A stretch of 64,000 nt of DNA, taken from the NCBI GenBank assembly GCA_930367215.1, contig OV884059.1:226981803-227045802 (forward strand), written 5' to 3'. Source of the DNA: Pollenia angustigena. Taxonomy: Eukaryota > Arthropoda > Insecta > Diptera > Polleniidae. The notes beneath the pieces are model-generated. The model searched no databases. It had not been told where the DNA came from and saw only the letters and a program-made list of their open reading frames with translations. This document shows, piece after piece, positions 22,370 to 32,102 of this stretch (positions within the stretch are counted from its first letter, which is position 1; every line of letters starts with the position of its first letter). The position numbers and the translations under genes are program-made.

Positions 22370-22817
22370 TAGGGCGGGTCGATTTTTTTTTTAAAAATCG
22401 TATAGCAAAAACGTAATCTACATAAACTTCTAAGAAAATTCTTCAAAGAAACCATGGGTCTAAAATAAAATCCTAATCCGCGCCTCTCGACTTGAACATT
22501 TGTATGCCCGCCTTTGCAAAAAAATTTTTTTTTAGAAAAAATAGCTTTTTCCAAAAAGAAATCGAATTTTTTGAATAAAATTGTTTAGTAAGGTAGTTAG
22601 TTCTTTTGGACTTTATATTTTTTTACACTCAAAATTTTTTTTACATTCAAAAAATGTTTCACCCAAGTAAAAAAATTTTCAAGTCGAGAGGCGCGGACTA
22701 GGATTTTATTTTAGACCAATGGTTTCTTCGGAGAATTTTCTTCGAATTTTATGTAGATTACGTTTTTGCTATACGATTTTTAATTTTTTTTTCATCCATA
22801 CAAATCGACCCGCCCTA
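22370..22817. mobile_element. Long-TIR element with 8-bp duplication (hAT-like?), short member
   Basis: The termini TAGGGCGGGTCGATTTTTTT are inverted at the two ends and the arms extend about 140 bp, including GTATAGCAAAAACGTAATCT and TAAAATAAAATCCTAATCCG. CTATGCAT flanks both ends (22362-22369, 22818-22825). The arms resemble those of the 2-kb element at 55478-57500, so both belong to one group. The 8-bp duplication and TAGRG ends suggest hAT affinity (inference). Confidence 0.85.
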
Positions 22818-22854
22818 CTATGCATATTATGGTTGAGCATTAAGTATTACTTAA

Positions 22855-22928
22855 ACTTCCAGTTAACAATATCTTTTTGACTGTTATAACTGATAGTTAA
22901 TTATAACTGAGCTTGGTGAAATTGGCCG
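22855..22928. repeat. Partial copy of the MITE at 62712-62836
   Basis: CAGTTAACAATATCTTTTTG through GAGCTTGGTGAAATTGGCC corresponds to one arm of the hairpin MITE near 62.7 kb, with a handful of mismatches. The other arm is missing. Confidence 0.65.
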
Positions 22929-22929
22929 T

Positions 22930-24089
22930 AAGTTTAACTTTTGCCTGCCTAGGAGAAAAAAAAGACATATTTTGACAGCGGTAAAGCTGAAATTAGTGAA
23001 ACGGATGCAACAGTTTTTATAGAAAGTTCGATATTTTTTAATGAAATAATTATAAGTTCTTTTTATTAGTGAAATATGTTATTTAAATCAAGCAAAGATA
23101 ATACATAAGTCACATTGGGGTTTAAAAATTTAATAGATTTTTGGATAATTTATTTTTTTTCAGATCATAAAATAAACAAAATGGAAATTTCAGTGTCACT
23201 AAAATGATCTTCGTATACAGTTTCTTAATTGTGGGCTCTTTTTAGAGCATTTTCTACAACACTGTAGCGCTCGAATTTCTGCAACAGTGTTAGCCTTGAG
23301 TTCAAGGATTGTCTCAAGGTTGTTCACATATGTATATTCGCTACTTCAAATAACCCCAAAGAAAATAATCTGGCGAACGCGCTGCTGGCCAATTATTTTC
23401 CGAATTTCTGTAGTGCAATTCACTTACTTTTAACACTTTAAAAAGTGTTTACTTTAATCACACATTTTGATGTTTGCACTAAGCACTATGTGATTCACGA
23501 ACTTATTTATAACCACGGTAAAAAGTTTTATATTTCTCTCTATTCAAATTGATATATCGTGGCAATTCTGCAAAGAGAAACATCAAAATAGGATAATTTG
23601 TTAAAAATAACAGCTGACTAAAACAGTTGGCTTTAAACACCAGCAGATGTCGTTAAAAGTGTTAGTGAATAGCAAAATGGTTTACTTTGTGGTTAACATT
23701 TCTAAACGAAACAAGTGTGGTTTAAAAAGCATAGTGAATCGCACTACTGGATATTATTCGCTCTTAAAAAATCTAAAACGAACCCATAATTGCGAAGCTG
23801 AAAATGGAGTTAATTTTTGTGGCACTATTTTCAACACTGAGGGTGTGTGTGAAATGTTAGCAAAGTTCTATGGCGAATTAAAATTGTCAAGAATTTCTAC
23901 GCTAATTTTTAAATTAATACTAGCCCTCAAAGCTAGTAAAATTTTATTCACCTCAACAGTTGCAAAATTTTACTTCCACGAGTACTTTGTCACCGTTTCA
24001 CACACACTCTTGGACTAAATTTCGAATTTAAATATTTTTTAATATGAAAAAATATATTAACGAAAAAGTTAAGTTCATAAGATTGCTCT
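22930..24089. other. AT-rich stretch with no convincing gene
   Basis: A 123-codon ORF lies at 23647-24018 but has no recognisable domain and overlaps sequence (GTGAATCGCACTACTGG near 23735) resembling the right terminus of the repeat at 25046-26357. Apart from that, nothing was recognised. Confidence 0.4.
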
Positions 24090-24600
24090 ATGACGTGCTT
24101 AATTCCCAATTTTTATTTTTGATAAATGCACTGAAATTTTTTGTTGAGGGAAAGCTAGTTTCTATGCGCATTTCATTGGTTGCTTAGGACAGATCATTAT
24201 GAAACCTTTTACCAAAGGTTTTAGAAAAGCAAAAAATAGTTTACAAATAAAAATGTAAAGCGAATAAGAATTGTAAACACTCAAAGTTTTACCTGTAACA
24301 ATATTAAAGCTTAAAGCCAAAACACAAAACATCAACAATAAATAGTGAGTTTATCTTTTCTTAGAACCTTTCACACTCCGCAAGCTACTTGCGCAAGTCT
24401 CTGGCGTAACTCTTGGTTTGTAGGCGTCAGCGATAAGGTCAGGGTAAGGAAAAAAAATTTTGTAAAGACCTTGTTGTACTCGGCAAGTAACTCGCGCAAC
24501 TAACTTAACGAGTCTGAAAGGGGACTTACATTCCCCTACAATGGGTTGGCTTTTTTCCGACTCGAATTCTATTTGTAAGTGGGTAAAAAAATAATATAAA
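24090..24600 (+). repeat. Dispersed repeat 'X', copy interrupted by a TTA-type MITE
   Basis: The copy starts near GTGCTTAATTCCCAATTTTT and runs through TGAGGGAAAGC, TATGCGCATTTCATTG and AATAGTGAGTTTATCTTTTC to TTA, where the MITE at 24364-24525 is inserted, then resumes ACATTCCCCTACAATGGGTT. Uninterrupted copies at 2690 and 34425 show the pre-insertion arrangement. Confidence 0.7.
24364..24525. mobile_element. PIF/Harbinger-like MITE, copy 1 (TTA duplication)
   Basis: The ends GAACCTTTCACACTCC and, reverse-complemented, GTCCCCTTTCAGACTC are flanked by TTA at 24361-24363 and 24526-24528. The equivalent site in repeat X at about 2693-2697 carries a single TTA, confirming the insertion. A 3-bp TTA/TAA duplication is typical of PIF/Harbinger. 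A second copy is at 38014-38140; both share CTCTTGGTTTGTAG and TCAGCG-TAAGGTC internally. Confidence 0.8.
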
Positions 24601-24736
24601 AAACAAATAGTTTCATTTTATTGTTTTCGTAAAGTTATTAAATTTGTCAAACCCATGGTGACTTTTGGCACTCTGTATAGCATGTGTTTCGATTTAATCA
24701 ATTGCCTTATCCACTTATAATGTTAGTGCAAAAATC

Positions 24737-24892
24737 TTGATATTGAAAACAATAACAAAATTAAAGAACGAATGAAAAAGCAAAACGTAAAGACAGTACA
24801 TGCATCTGTGTACTCGTTTCTTTTCCCCTCGTCCCGCTCGCCTATAAAGTAGCAATCATGTCAATAAGACATGGGCCGTATGAACACAGACT
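24737..24892 (+). repeat. Dispersed ~156-bp repeat, copy 1
   Basis: TTGATATTGAAAACAATAAC through GCCGTATGAACACAGACT is repeated at 59828-59983 with only a few differences (estimated about 95% identity). Both include GACAGTACATGCATCTGTGT and a TATAAAGTAGCAA motif. No terminal inverted repeats are apparent and the class is unknown. Confidence 0.75.
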
Positions 24893-25098
24893 AAGAGATT
24901 TTTGGAAGGGGGTTTATATGGGGCAATAGTTAATTTGGGACATACCCGACCATTATTTTGCCATGACATAATCGTAAAAGTTATTGTCGCCAATTTGTAT
25001 GTCAATACCAACTTTTATAAGGTAAAAGTATTTGTATGGGAGCTCTGTGTTGCGATTCACTAACTTTTAACGATCCGACAATCGTAAAATTAGTCGAC

Positions 25099-25351
25099 AT
25101 ATCGCTCATTTGCTGCAAGACCGTCATAACTCAAAACAATCCATTTCGAGATAAACGCATTTAAAGTTTTTGATTTGTTCTAACTACTTAGAAAAAAAGA
25201 AGACACATTCTCTTCAAACTGGGAAAGTATAAAAGATATAAAGATGAATTTAATACACAATATAAAGAAAAACAAAGCCAACAATTCTGCATCTTTAACT
25301 CCAAAATTTCATTTTTTGAGTTATGCCGGTCTTGCAGCAAATGAGCGATAT
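25099..25351. mobile_element. 253-bp unit bounded by a 38-bp inverted repeat
   Basis: ATATCGCTCATTTGCTGCAA (continuing to TCAAAA, 25099-25136) is repeated in inverted orientation at 25314-25351 with one mismatch in 38. CAT precedes the left copy and follows the right copy, a possible 3-bp duplication. The interior is non-coding. Either a MITE or a stem-loop part of the neighbouring Helitron. Confidence 0.65.
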
Positions 25352-25589
25352 CATATACATATATTATTTCTAAAGCACTTTTTTTGTCGGTTGCAAATAT
25401 CTCCCATACCACCGCATCAAATTTAATGAATGATATCTCATTTTAAAGCTTATTTCTAACACTAATGACGAAAAAAAAATTAGAAATTGAAAAATTAATA
25501 TTTTCATTGATAAAAATTATATTTTAAAATGTATTGAAGTTACTAAAATTTCTATTAATTATTTTCATTTTATGTTACAAAAATGACAA

Positions 25590-25623
25590 CTAACGGTGCG
25601 AAATATTCGCACGGGTCATCTAG
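25590..25623 (+). mobile_element. Helitron 3' terminus
   Basis: GTGCGAAATATTCGCAC (25596-25612) forms a perfect 6-bp stem with a 5-base loop, followed after 7 bases by CTAG (25620-25623) and then T. A hairpin 10-12 bp before CTRR, with T on the flank, is the canonical Helitron 3' end. The 5' terminus of the copy is not resolved and no RepHel coding is nearby, so it is non-autonomous. Confidence 0.75.
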
Positions 25624-26048
25624 TATATATAAAAAAACGAAAAGCACAAAAGAGAATAAAGTAAAAACAAATGAAATTGTTCTTCACCCCCCGTGTTACA
25701 CATGTGTTTTCATTCAAAATGCATTGAAAAACGGTCTGGCCAGACTTATGAATAAGACGAAGGGTTTATTGGTGGTTTTTATATTTTTTTGTGAATTTTA
25801 CATTTAGAGTTTTGGTTTGTTCTTAATTTGCTTTTTTGTAAATTTTAAATTTACGATTTTGTTTTTGTTCATACATATGAATGTATCTTTGTATGTATGT
25901 AAAACTTAAAATAAATTATATCGATTAAATAAACACAACCTAAATTATTGTCGCTAAAATATCGACAAAAAAATTGCTAAAAGCTGACTTTTAACGATAA
26001 ATTTTCGTTATATTTATTTTAAAGATTCGATTATCGTTATAAAAGTTA

Positions 26049-26340
26049 AGGCTCAGTTAGTCTTTACTTTCTGTTTCTGTTCTGTTCCGTGCCGTTCTTT
26101 ATGAAATAGTAATAGTTACTTTTTCCGTAGTAACTTATCAGCCATATATGAAAAGTTTATTAGTTTTGCACCGTCCATTGTCGTCCATTTGCTGTCACTT
26201 ACAAATTCTTAACATGTTTTTGATTTTAACAAACTGAACCGCAACAGAACAGAAAAACTAATAAATTTCATAGGTTTTTTAATAACAAAAACCAGTCAGC
26301 TGATTCGTAACAGAACAGAAAGTAAAGATTAATTCTGCCT
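26049..26340. mobile_element. MITE with TTA duplication inserted in the right end of the 25046-26357 element
   Basis: AGGCTCAGTTAGTCTTTACT and the reverse complement of the right end (AGGCAGAATTAATCTTTACT) match over about 30 bp, with TTA at 26046-26048 and 26341-26343. The mirrored left terminus of the outer element at 25060-25070 has an unbroken ACTAACTTTT at this place, supporting the insertion. Harbinger-like duplication. Confidence 0.75.
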
Positions 26341-26359
26341 TTAGTGAATCACACTACTG

Positions 26360-27937
26360 GCCAAATATAGACCGATTTCAATAAAATTTGGTGGAATGAT
26401 AAAGATGGCATTCAAATAAGTTTGGACCAAATTTAATCTAAATACTAACATAATAAGATGCTTTATGGACACAAAGATTCTATTACGGAAAGAAGCTTGT
26501 ATGGGGGCTTAGTCCCTGCACCAATTAGTACCTACGTACCATATTTCATCAAATTATCTACAACCTTAGCCAGGCCTGCCAGCCGGACGGAAATCGTTGG
26601 ATCGATTCAAAAAGTGATTCTAAGATGATCGGTATACTAATAGGTGGCTCTATAAGCAATATTTTGTGTGGCTAGAATTATATTCTAATTTAATTTACAT
26701 AGCAAAAGTAATGTAGACCTTTAGCCGGCTGTATTGAAAAAGACCATAGTCTATGGCGGAAGTCAAAACCACAACCCTCGCACTGATGGACTAGCTCACT
26801 AACTGGCTACCACCTTTTTAGAAATCTTATTAAACTAAATTAATTGAAATTTTATGGTTTACAAAAAGTTTTTTGCTTAAGGTATTAAAATTTACTTGAG
26901 CCTACTAAAAAAAATTAATAATATTGATCAATAAAATTAATTTTTGTTCAACTTTCCTGTTCTTACAAAATACTTTGGTATTCTGTATTTTTTTTATTAA
27001 AAAATATTTTAAGTGTAATTTTTCATATAATTTTGACTTTTAAGTGACAGATAAGAGTTTCAAGAAGTTGTGAACATGAAATGTGTGGCGTTTGTTATAT
27101 GGAAGATACTTAAGATAAATACAAACGCATACAAAAGTATTTTCCAGATACAAGTAGAGCAAAATTTGTATTTTGTAGTTAAAGTGCAATAAAAAACGAA
27201 AGGCAAGATGTCATTTGTTTATACATAAAACCTTAAAGTAAAAGAATAAATAAACAAAATGAATGAATGCATTTATAGTTTTGTTTGTATTTCTTACAAA
27301 TAATATTCTTAGTAGCTCTAGTATCCATCAATTACATTTATATTAATTTAGATTTCTGCCCCTTTTTTTAACACATTCTTTAACAACTATATGTAATTGA
27401 AAATATTTGTTCACAATTGTTTATTTAACGTTTTTCAAGGTTTTAATTACTTTTTTTTTAATGTTTTGTGTCTTTTATTCTCCGTGTAACCAGATCCAAA
27501 AAATATCATTTAAGAAAAATAAATCCTTTTTATCTTTTTCCTTATGTTTTTTTTTTAAATAAAATGAAAAATTGATTGTTTAAATGTCTCAATGTCATGT
27601 CATTAATGAACGGGAAAAAGCAAAATAACATGTCGTTAAAAACTCATAAAATTTTAAATTGACATTTCATACGAGTCTCTGTGTGATGTTTTTTCATGTG
27701 AAACTCTTGTGTAAAAAATTCATATTAAAATTTGTTAAGAGGAAAGTTTTTTTTTTTTTGTAAAAAAAGAGATACAATTTTTAAATTATAATTAATGATC
27801 TTAAGAAGAGATAGTATTGCAAAATTATAATAATTATTTTTGAGAATTTCAAATGATTCACAATTTTTTTTCTGTCATAACACAAATGTGCGCGAAAAAG
27901 ATAAAAATCTGTTACCTAAACAAAATATTCATTAAAC
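26360..27937. other. AT-rich stretch with degraded repeat sequence
   Basis: The first 350 bp have phrases (CCGATTTCAATAAAATTTGG, CAAATTATCTACAACC) that look like decayed dispersed repeat. Near 26750-26815, CTCGCACTGATGGACTAGCT followed by CACTAACTGGCTACC resembles the tRNA-like unit at 37566-37650 (CTGATAGACTAGCTCACTA), probably an old relative. The rest is simple AT-rich DNA. Confidence 0.4.
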
Positions 27938-28010
27938 AAGTAAAAGTGCTATATTCGGCCATGCTGAATCTTAAATACTCTTCACAATAGAATTAAAAAT
28001 CGTATTAAAA
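27938..28010 (-). mobile_element. Terminal fragment of a Helentron-like (mini-me/HINE) element
   Basis: AAACAAGTAAAAGTGCTATA followed by TTCGGCCATGCTGAATCTTA and CTCTTCACAATAG corresponds to the reverse of the 3' terminus seen at 48640-48682 and 55360-55401. Only this end is recognisable; the extent of the copy is unknown. Confidence 0.6.
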
Positions 28011-28115
28011 CCTCAAATTCGGGAATGCACATGTATGTGGAACAGGAGAAATATAAACCAATTTGGTTATTTTTTTAATATTTAAAACACTTTGTATTTA
28101 TAAGAAATATCTGAC

Positions 28116-28600
28116 TCGTAAAACTGCTCTGAGTGGAGAAGCAGCTCGCGCTCGTTGTCATTTTTTTTAAAGGACAATCAGGTCGTTCTTGTTTGTCTGC
28201 TTTTCGTGCATTTTGTGGTGTCACCCCGCATTGGTTAATGGCTTGGCGTCGCATAACTGTACCGAGTTACGGGGTTTGCGGCTGTCACCATTGATTTTGT
28301 GTAATCGTTTTTAACCTCAATTTGAGGTTTTGTCTGGTGGAGAACCATTAATAACTCAATGTGACTGGTGGAGAACCAAATGTAACTCACGTTTTACTGG
28401 TGGAGTACCAAGGAAATAACTCAGAAGATAACTGGTGGAGACCAATATACTCTGGAGCGGATTCTGGAATCTCTCGCCTACGAAGGTTTAGGTCGAACCA
28501 GGAATTTGCGGTTGAGGCTCCTTAAACTTGTGTGATACCCTGGAAATATAACTATAAATAGTTCGCCAAAAAAATTTAGTTTTAAGAAAGCCAAAAAAAA
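28116..28600 (+). repeat. GC-richer block with a four-unit CTGGTGGAG repeat and A-rich tail
   Basis: The block is noticeably less AT-rich than its flanks. CTGGTGGAG(A/T)ACCA begins at 28334, 28365, 28397 and 28432, spaced 31, 32 and 35 bp, with TAACTCA between units. It ends in an A-rich tract near 28590-28612. It could be the 5' region of a retroelement, or a retroposed transcript; I do not recognise it. Confidence 0.5.
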
Positions 28601-28805
28601 GAAAAAAAAAATATCTGGTAGTTATATGTTTATCAGTATTACCACCAGCAAAATTCAAAATTACACTTGAGATGATATAAAATTTAAGTTTTATTTAATA
28701 AAAGACATTTACAAAGAAGTAAAAACACAACAAACAAATTGAAAGAAGATCAATATTAGTCAAATTGTTTACATTCTTATTGTAATTTAAAATAAATACA
28801 TACAA

Positions 28806-28865
28806 AGTAATTTTTGTGGGAATACAAAATTTTAACTTAAAGGATTTTGTTCGTCGTGCTTAATA
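28806..28865 (+). repeat. Dispersed repeat 'X', 60-bp fragment
   Basis: AAAGTAATTTTTGTGGGAAT through TTCGTCGTGCTTAAT matches the beginning of the copy at 34566-34745. The rest of the repeat is absent. Confidence 0.65.
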
Positions 28866-29334
28866 AATTAACATTAAAATAAATAAAATTAAAGACTTAC
28901 AAACAATTAATAAATCATAAAATAAAACTCCTAAAATAATAAGTATAACTTCCACATTTGGTTGCTTATATCTAGAGAAGGCTTAAAATGTTCATTGCCC
29001 TTCCTTTATAATGGGTGTTTTTTAAGGCCGAAAGAGCTAACGAAAGGTTAGCTGTCAAACGAACTGTCATAATGCTCTAACTTTTTGCTCAGGCACATTA
29101 TCATAGATAACAACGCCATCAAATTATCCAAATTTACTTTGAAAATCAACCATCGATTTTCGCAGCGTATAAGCGAATTCATGATTTGAATGAGGCAACT
29201 TATTTTTTCACAAATGAAGGCGATTTGTTGATTTTGAGATAATAAACTGTCAATTAGATTTCAAGGCAGTGCGATGTGACACCCCTTGGTTACTTTCCGT
29301 AGGCCTGTGCAGTCACTGGTTTAAACTGATAATA

Positions 29335-29674
29335 GGCTTTTTACACTTGCTCACATCTTACATCTTTCATCTTATCGCAAATATGATAACATCTTCCCAT
29401 AAAAATTGTACAGGGCTTAAAATCAACTTCTTTCTTCATCTTTAAACAATGTTCCTATCTCATGTTGTTTCATTCGATTATTTTAGTGTCATCACTAGAA
29501 AAAACAAATAATTTGTTAAAAAGTATATACCATCATTAGAAAAATATTCGCTCTTACACGTGAAAATAAATATTTTTATGATGGAAGATGAAAGATGTTA
29601 CAAATGTAAACAAGTTTTTTCATTTTTAACATCTTCCACGTATTCCTCTAAGATGTGCTCAAGTGTAAAAAGGC
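29335..29674. mobile_element. MITE 1 of an adjacent pair
   Basis: GGCTTTTTACACTTGCTCAC at the left is matched by GCTCAAGTGTAAAAAGGC at the right, with TA on both sides (29333-29334, 29675-29676). The 340-bp unit carries TAACATCTT and related motifs. It abuts a related element across a 7-base gap. Confidence 0.8.
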
Positions 29675-29681
29675 TATAATA

Positions 29682-30204
29682 GGCTTTTTACACTGATCAA
29701 CACCTAACATCTACCATCAAAGATGTAGAAAATGTGTAACACTCATTTACATTGCTCACATCTAACATCTACCATCAAACAAAAATGTCACCATTTAAAA
29801 AAAAAAAAATTTTTTTAAATTAAAAATTTTTTTTCTCACAAAAATGCCAAAATTTAAAAAGAAAACTCGAAAATGTATTTGAAGTTCAATTTGTTTAAAA
29901 ATATAAAAAATACTTAACAAAAAAAACATTGCAATAAAAGATGAAACTCGACAAATGGTAACGCTGCTTTCAAAACAAACTTCTTTTTGTCAGTGATGCC
30001 ACAATAATAATAGAACTTATTGGCACTTTTCTGGTAATGACACTAAAATAATCAAAAGATGTAGAATGGAATAAAATGAGATAGGAACATCTTTTAAAGA
30101 TGTTGGTTTTTGGCCCTATGTATTTCTTATGGAAAGATGTTAACATCTTCGAAAATGGTGGAAAATTGATGGTAGATGTTAGATGTTGATCAGTGTAAAA
30201 AGCC
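29682..30204. mobile_element. MITE 2 of an adjacent pair
   Basis: GGCTTTTTACACTGATCAAC and the right end TTGATCAGTGTAAAAAGCC are inverted repeats flanked by TA (29680-29681, 30205-30206); complementarity continues through AACATCTACCATC. The outermost GGCTTTTTACACT is shared with MITE 1, so the two are relatives. Confidence 0.8.
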
Positions 30205-30588
30205 TACAAGCCAGCAATAATTGACGTCTTGGAGGTCGACATTGTTCATTTTATTCGTGACATGCAGCCAGACATGCTTGAAAAGAGAAACCAAATAGGA
30301 GATCTGCAATGCGTTCAAATGGTAATGCCGTGTATAAATCAATCTACTATTAAAATTAATTTTTTTTGTGCTTTCTACCATTTTAAGTTTCATAGTAATT
30401 CAGTTTTACAACTTTTAAGGGCCTTAAATGTTCTTCAAACTAAAGCATTTGAAAGATTCACGACGCAAACAAAATTAAAACATATCTACCCCAGGCTAAT
30501 TTGTAATTTGAATAACTTTTTTCAATAAACTTCAAGTTCTAAATCACTATGATGGTCAGTCATATTTATCCAAATCTATGGACTCTTA

Positions 30589-31058
30589 AGGTAGAAGTAC
30601 ATAACACGCATTAGTGCGCGCGCGCTCTGTCGTCTTCTGTCAAAAAAAGTTAAACTAGTGTATTTTCATAGAACAAGCTACATGCAAAATATTTTGACGC
30701 GTTTGCGCCAGAAAGTTGGTTAACTTTGAACTTTTTAACGCGTTGTGTATTTTTGACAAGTAATCAGCTGACAATAAAACGAATAATTTAACAAATTTGT
30801 GAATCATAAAAGAAAAACTTATTGAAGAGCTTAAAAAACATATAATATTTATATAAAAAGAAAAAATTCAATAAAATAACCAAATCTTGATAGACTTTCG
30901 AACCCATTTTTAATGCACAAATAAGTAAACAAATAAAAAACAGCTGACAGGAATGGCTTTTGTAACGCGTGCTGTGTAACTTGCAATTTTTAACGCGCTA
31001 AAGTTTTTAAACGCACGATACTTGTCGACGAACTAACGCGTGTTATGTACTTCCACCT
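30589..31058. mobile_element. TIR element (~470 bp), probably TA target
   Basis: AGGTAGAAGTACATAACACG at the left corresponds to the inverted right end CGTGTTATGTACTTCCACCT. TA lies before the left end and within the bases following the right end. The left subterminal part has a short CG-alternating tract (GTGCGCGCGCGC). No coding capacity. Confidence 0.75.
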
Positions 31059-32102
31059 ATAGATGCGACATTTATTACCAAAGTTTTGAAAATAGTTATA
31101 TATTAAATGATTGTAGTCTTTTCCTAAAAACAAACCGAGACTTTGGTTCAGAAGACTGTGCATTTTTTATCAACAATATTTAAAAAGAAATAAATGTCAT
31201 CACTGAAATCGAATCTTGATTTTATTTGGGTATCTGAAGTAAGAATTTCAATTAACACCTGAGCAGGGCTGTCAGATATGACGATTTCTCGCCAAACGTG
31301 GCGATTTTGAAACGTGTTTGGCGATGGGATTTCCCATTTGGCGACTAGCGACTTTTGTGGCGATTTATGATATAACTGGCGATTCACTTGGCTATTTTAA
31401 CCATTTATATTATTTCGGCGATTTTGTTTAACAGCTTGTTATTTTTTGTTATCATTACTTATATAAAAAAAAACTTGCAACTTTTTTCCACATGATTTTT
31501 GTTTTGGTATCAGTTTAAGTGAATTTTATATTTAGTCACTATTTAATTCTAATAGTATGTATTAGAGTTGTCAATTATTCGACTTTAAACTTCGTTCGAA
31601 TAATTCAAATAATTGTTTTTGTTCGTTCGATCAAACGATTAAATATTAGAAATTATTCGATTAATCGATAAGAATAACGAATAAAAAATATTAGTTTTAC
31701 AAAAATATTCCGTATTTTTAATAGATACATCCGTCCCTCATCTACAACTATGGAAAATCGTCCATTTTCTACTTTATTTTTCTCAAATCCGCTTTGACTT
31801 CTGCTTTTTTAATGCGTTAAACTTTTTTGTTAACTCCGATAATATTTTGGATTTTCGAGAAGCCTTTGCAGACGTTCCATCTTCAAACTTCTGCATACAG
31901 TTTCTTCTATAGAACAATTACAGTCTCTCTTTATGTATTTTTCCACTGGACCAAGTTCGGCCATTTTTGATGTCTTTGGAATAGATAAAATATATTTTTG
32001 AAATACTATGAGTACTTTACACGGTTTTTGCTTACTAAACATGGAGATTTATTATAATCAGGGCTATAGCTACAATATTTTTTAGCTTTCCTACATTGTG
32101 TA

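Larger units (their letters stand above)
21976..22845. mobile_element. Possible outer TIR element holding two inner elements
   Basis: CCCAACCATAATGTGCTTAA at the left has an inverted counterpart GCATATTATGGTTGAGCATT at the right. Between them lie the foldback at 22215-22350 and the TIR element at 22370-22817, whose duplicated target CTATGCAT overlaps the right end of this putative outer element. The ends also resemble those of the mariner at 32103 (CCAACCATAATG). Tentative. Confidence 0.4.
25046..26357. mobile_element. Putative TIR element containing several nested insertions
   Basis: GCGATTCACTAACTTTTAAC near 25052 is mirrored by GTTATAAAAGTTA..GTGAATCACAC at 26037-26353, once the MITE at 26049-26340 is removed from the right terminus. 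The outermost bases are uncertain. It encloses the inverted repeat at 25099-25351 and a Helitron 3' end at 25623. Confidence 0.5.
29011..30420 (+). pseudogene. Old mariner (DD41D-type) relic split by two MITEs
   Basis: The left terminus ATGGGTGTTTTTTAAGGCCG is preceded by TA at 29009-29010. Just before the MITEs, 29263-29330 reads VRCDVTPW in one frame, matching the third catalytic block RSCDVTPLD of this transposase type. After the MITEs, 30209-30310 encodes IIDVLEVDIVHFIRDMQPDM, the C-terminal helix region (compare ALEDNIEAFIHEIPAEML in copies A-D), then LQCVQM. The central catalytic part is deleted and frames are broken. No right terminus was found. This is a third mariner lineage besides copies A-D and the 32103 element. 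Confidence 0.65.

Noticed and set aside
23647..24018. 123-codon ORF as a candidate gene
   Set aside because: No recognisable domain, composition as expected for random AT-rich DNA, and it overlaps repeat-like sequence (GTGAATCGCACTACTGG).
30229..30528. 99-codon ORF as a host gene
   Set aside because: Its first part (VLEVDIVHFIRDMQPDMLEK) is the C-terminus of a mariner transposase; the rest is AT-rich read-through.
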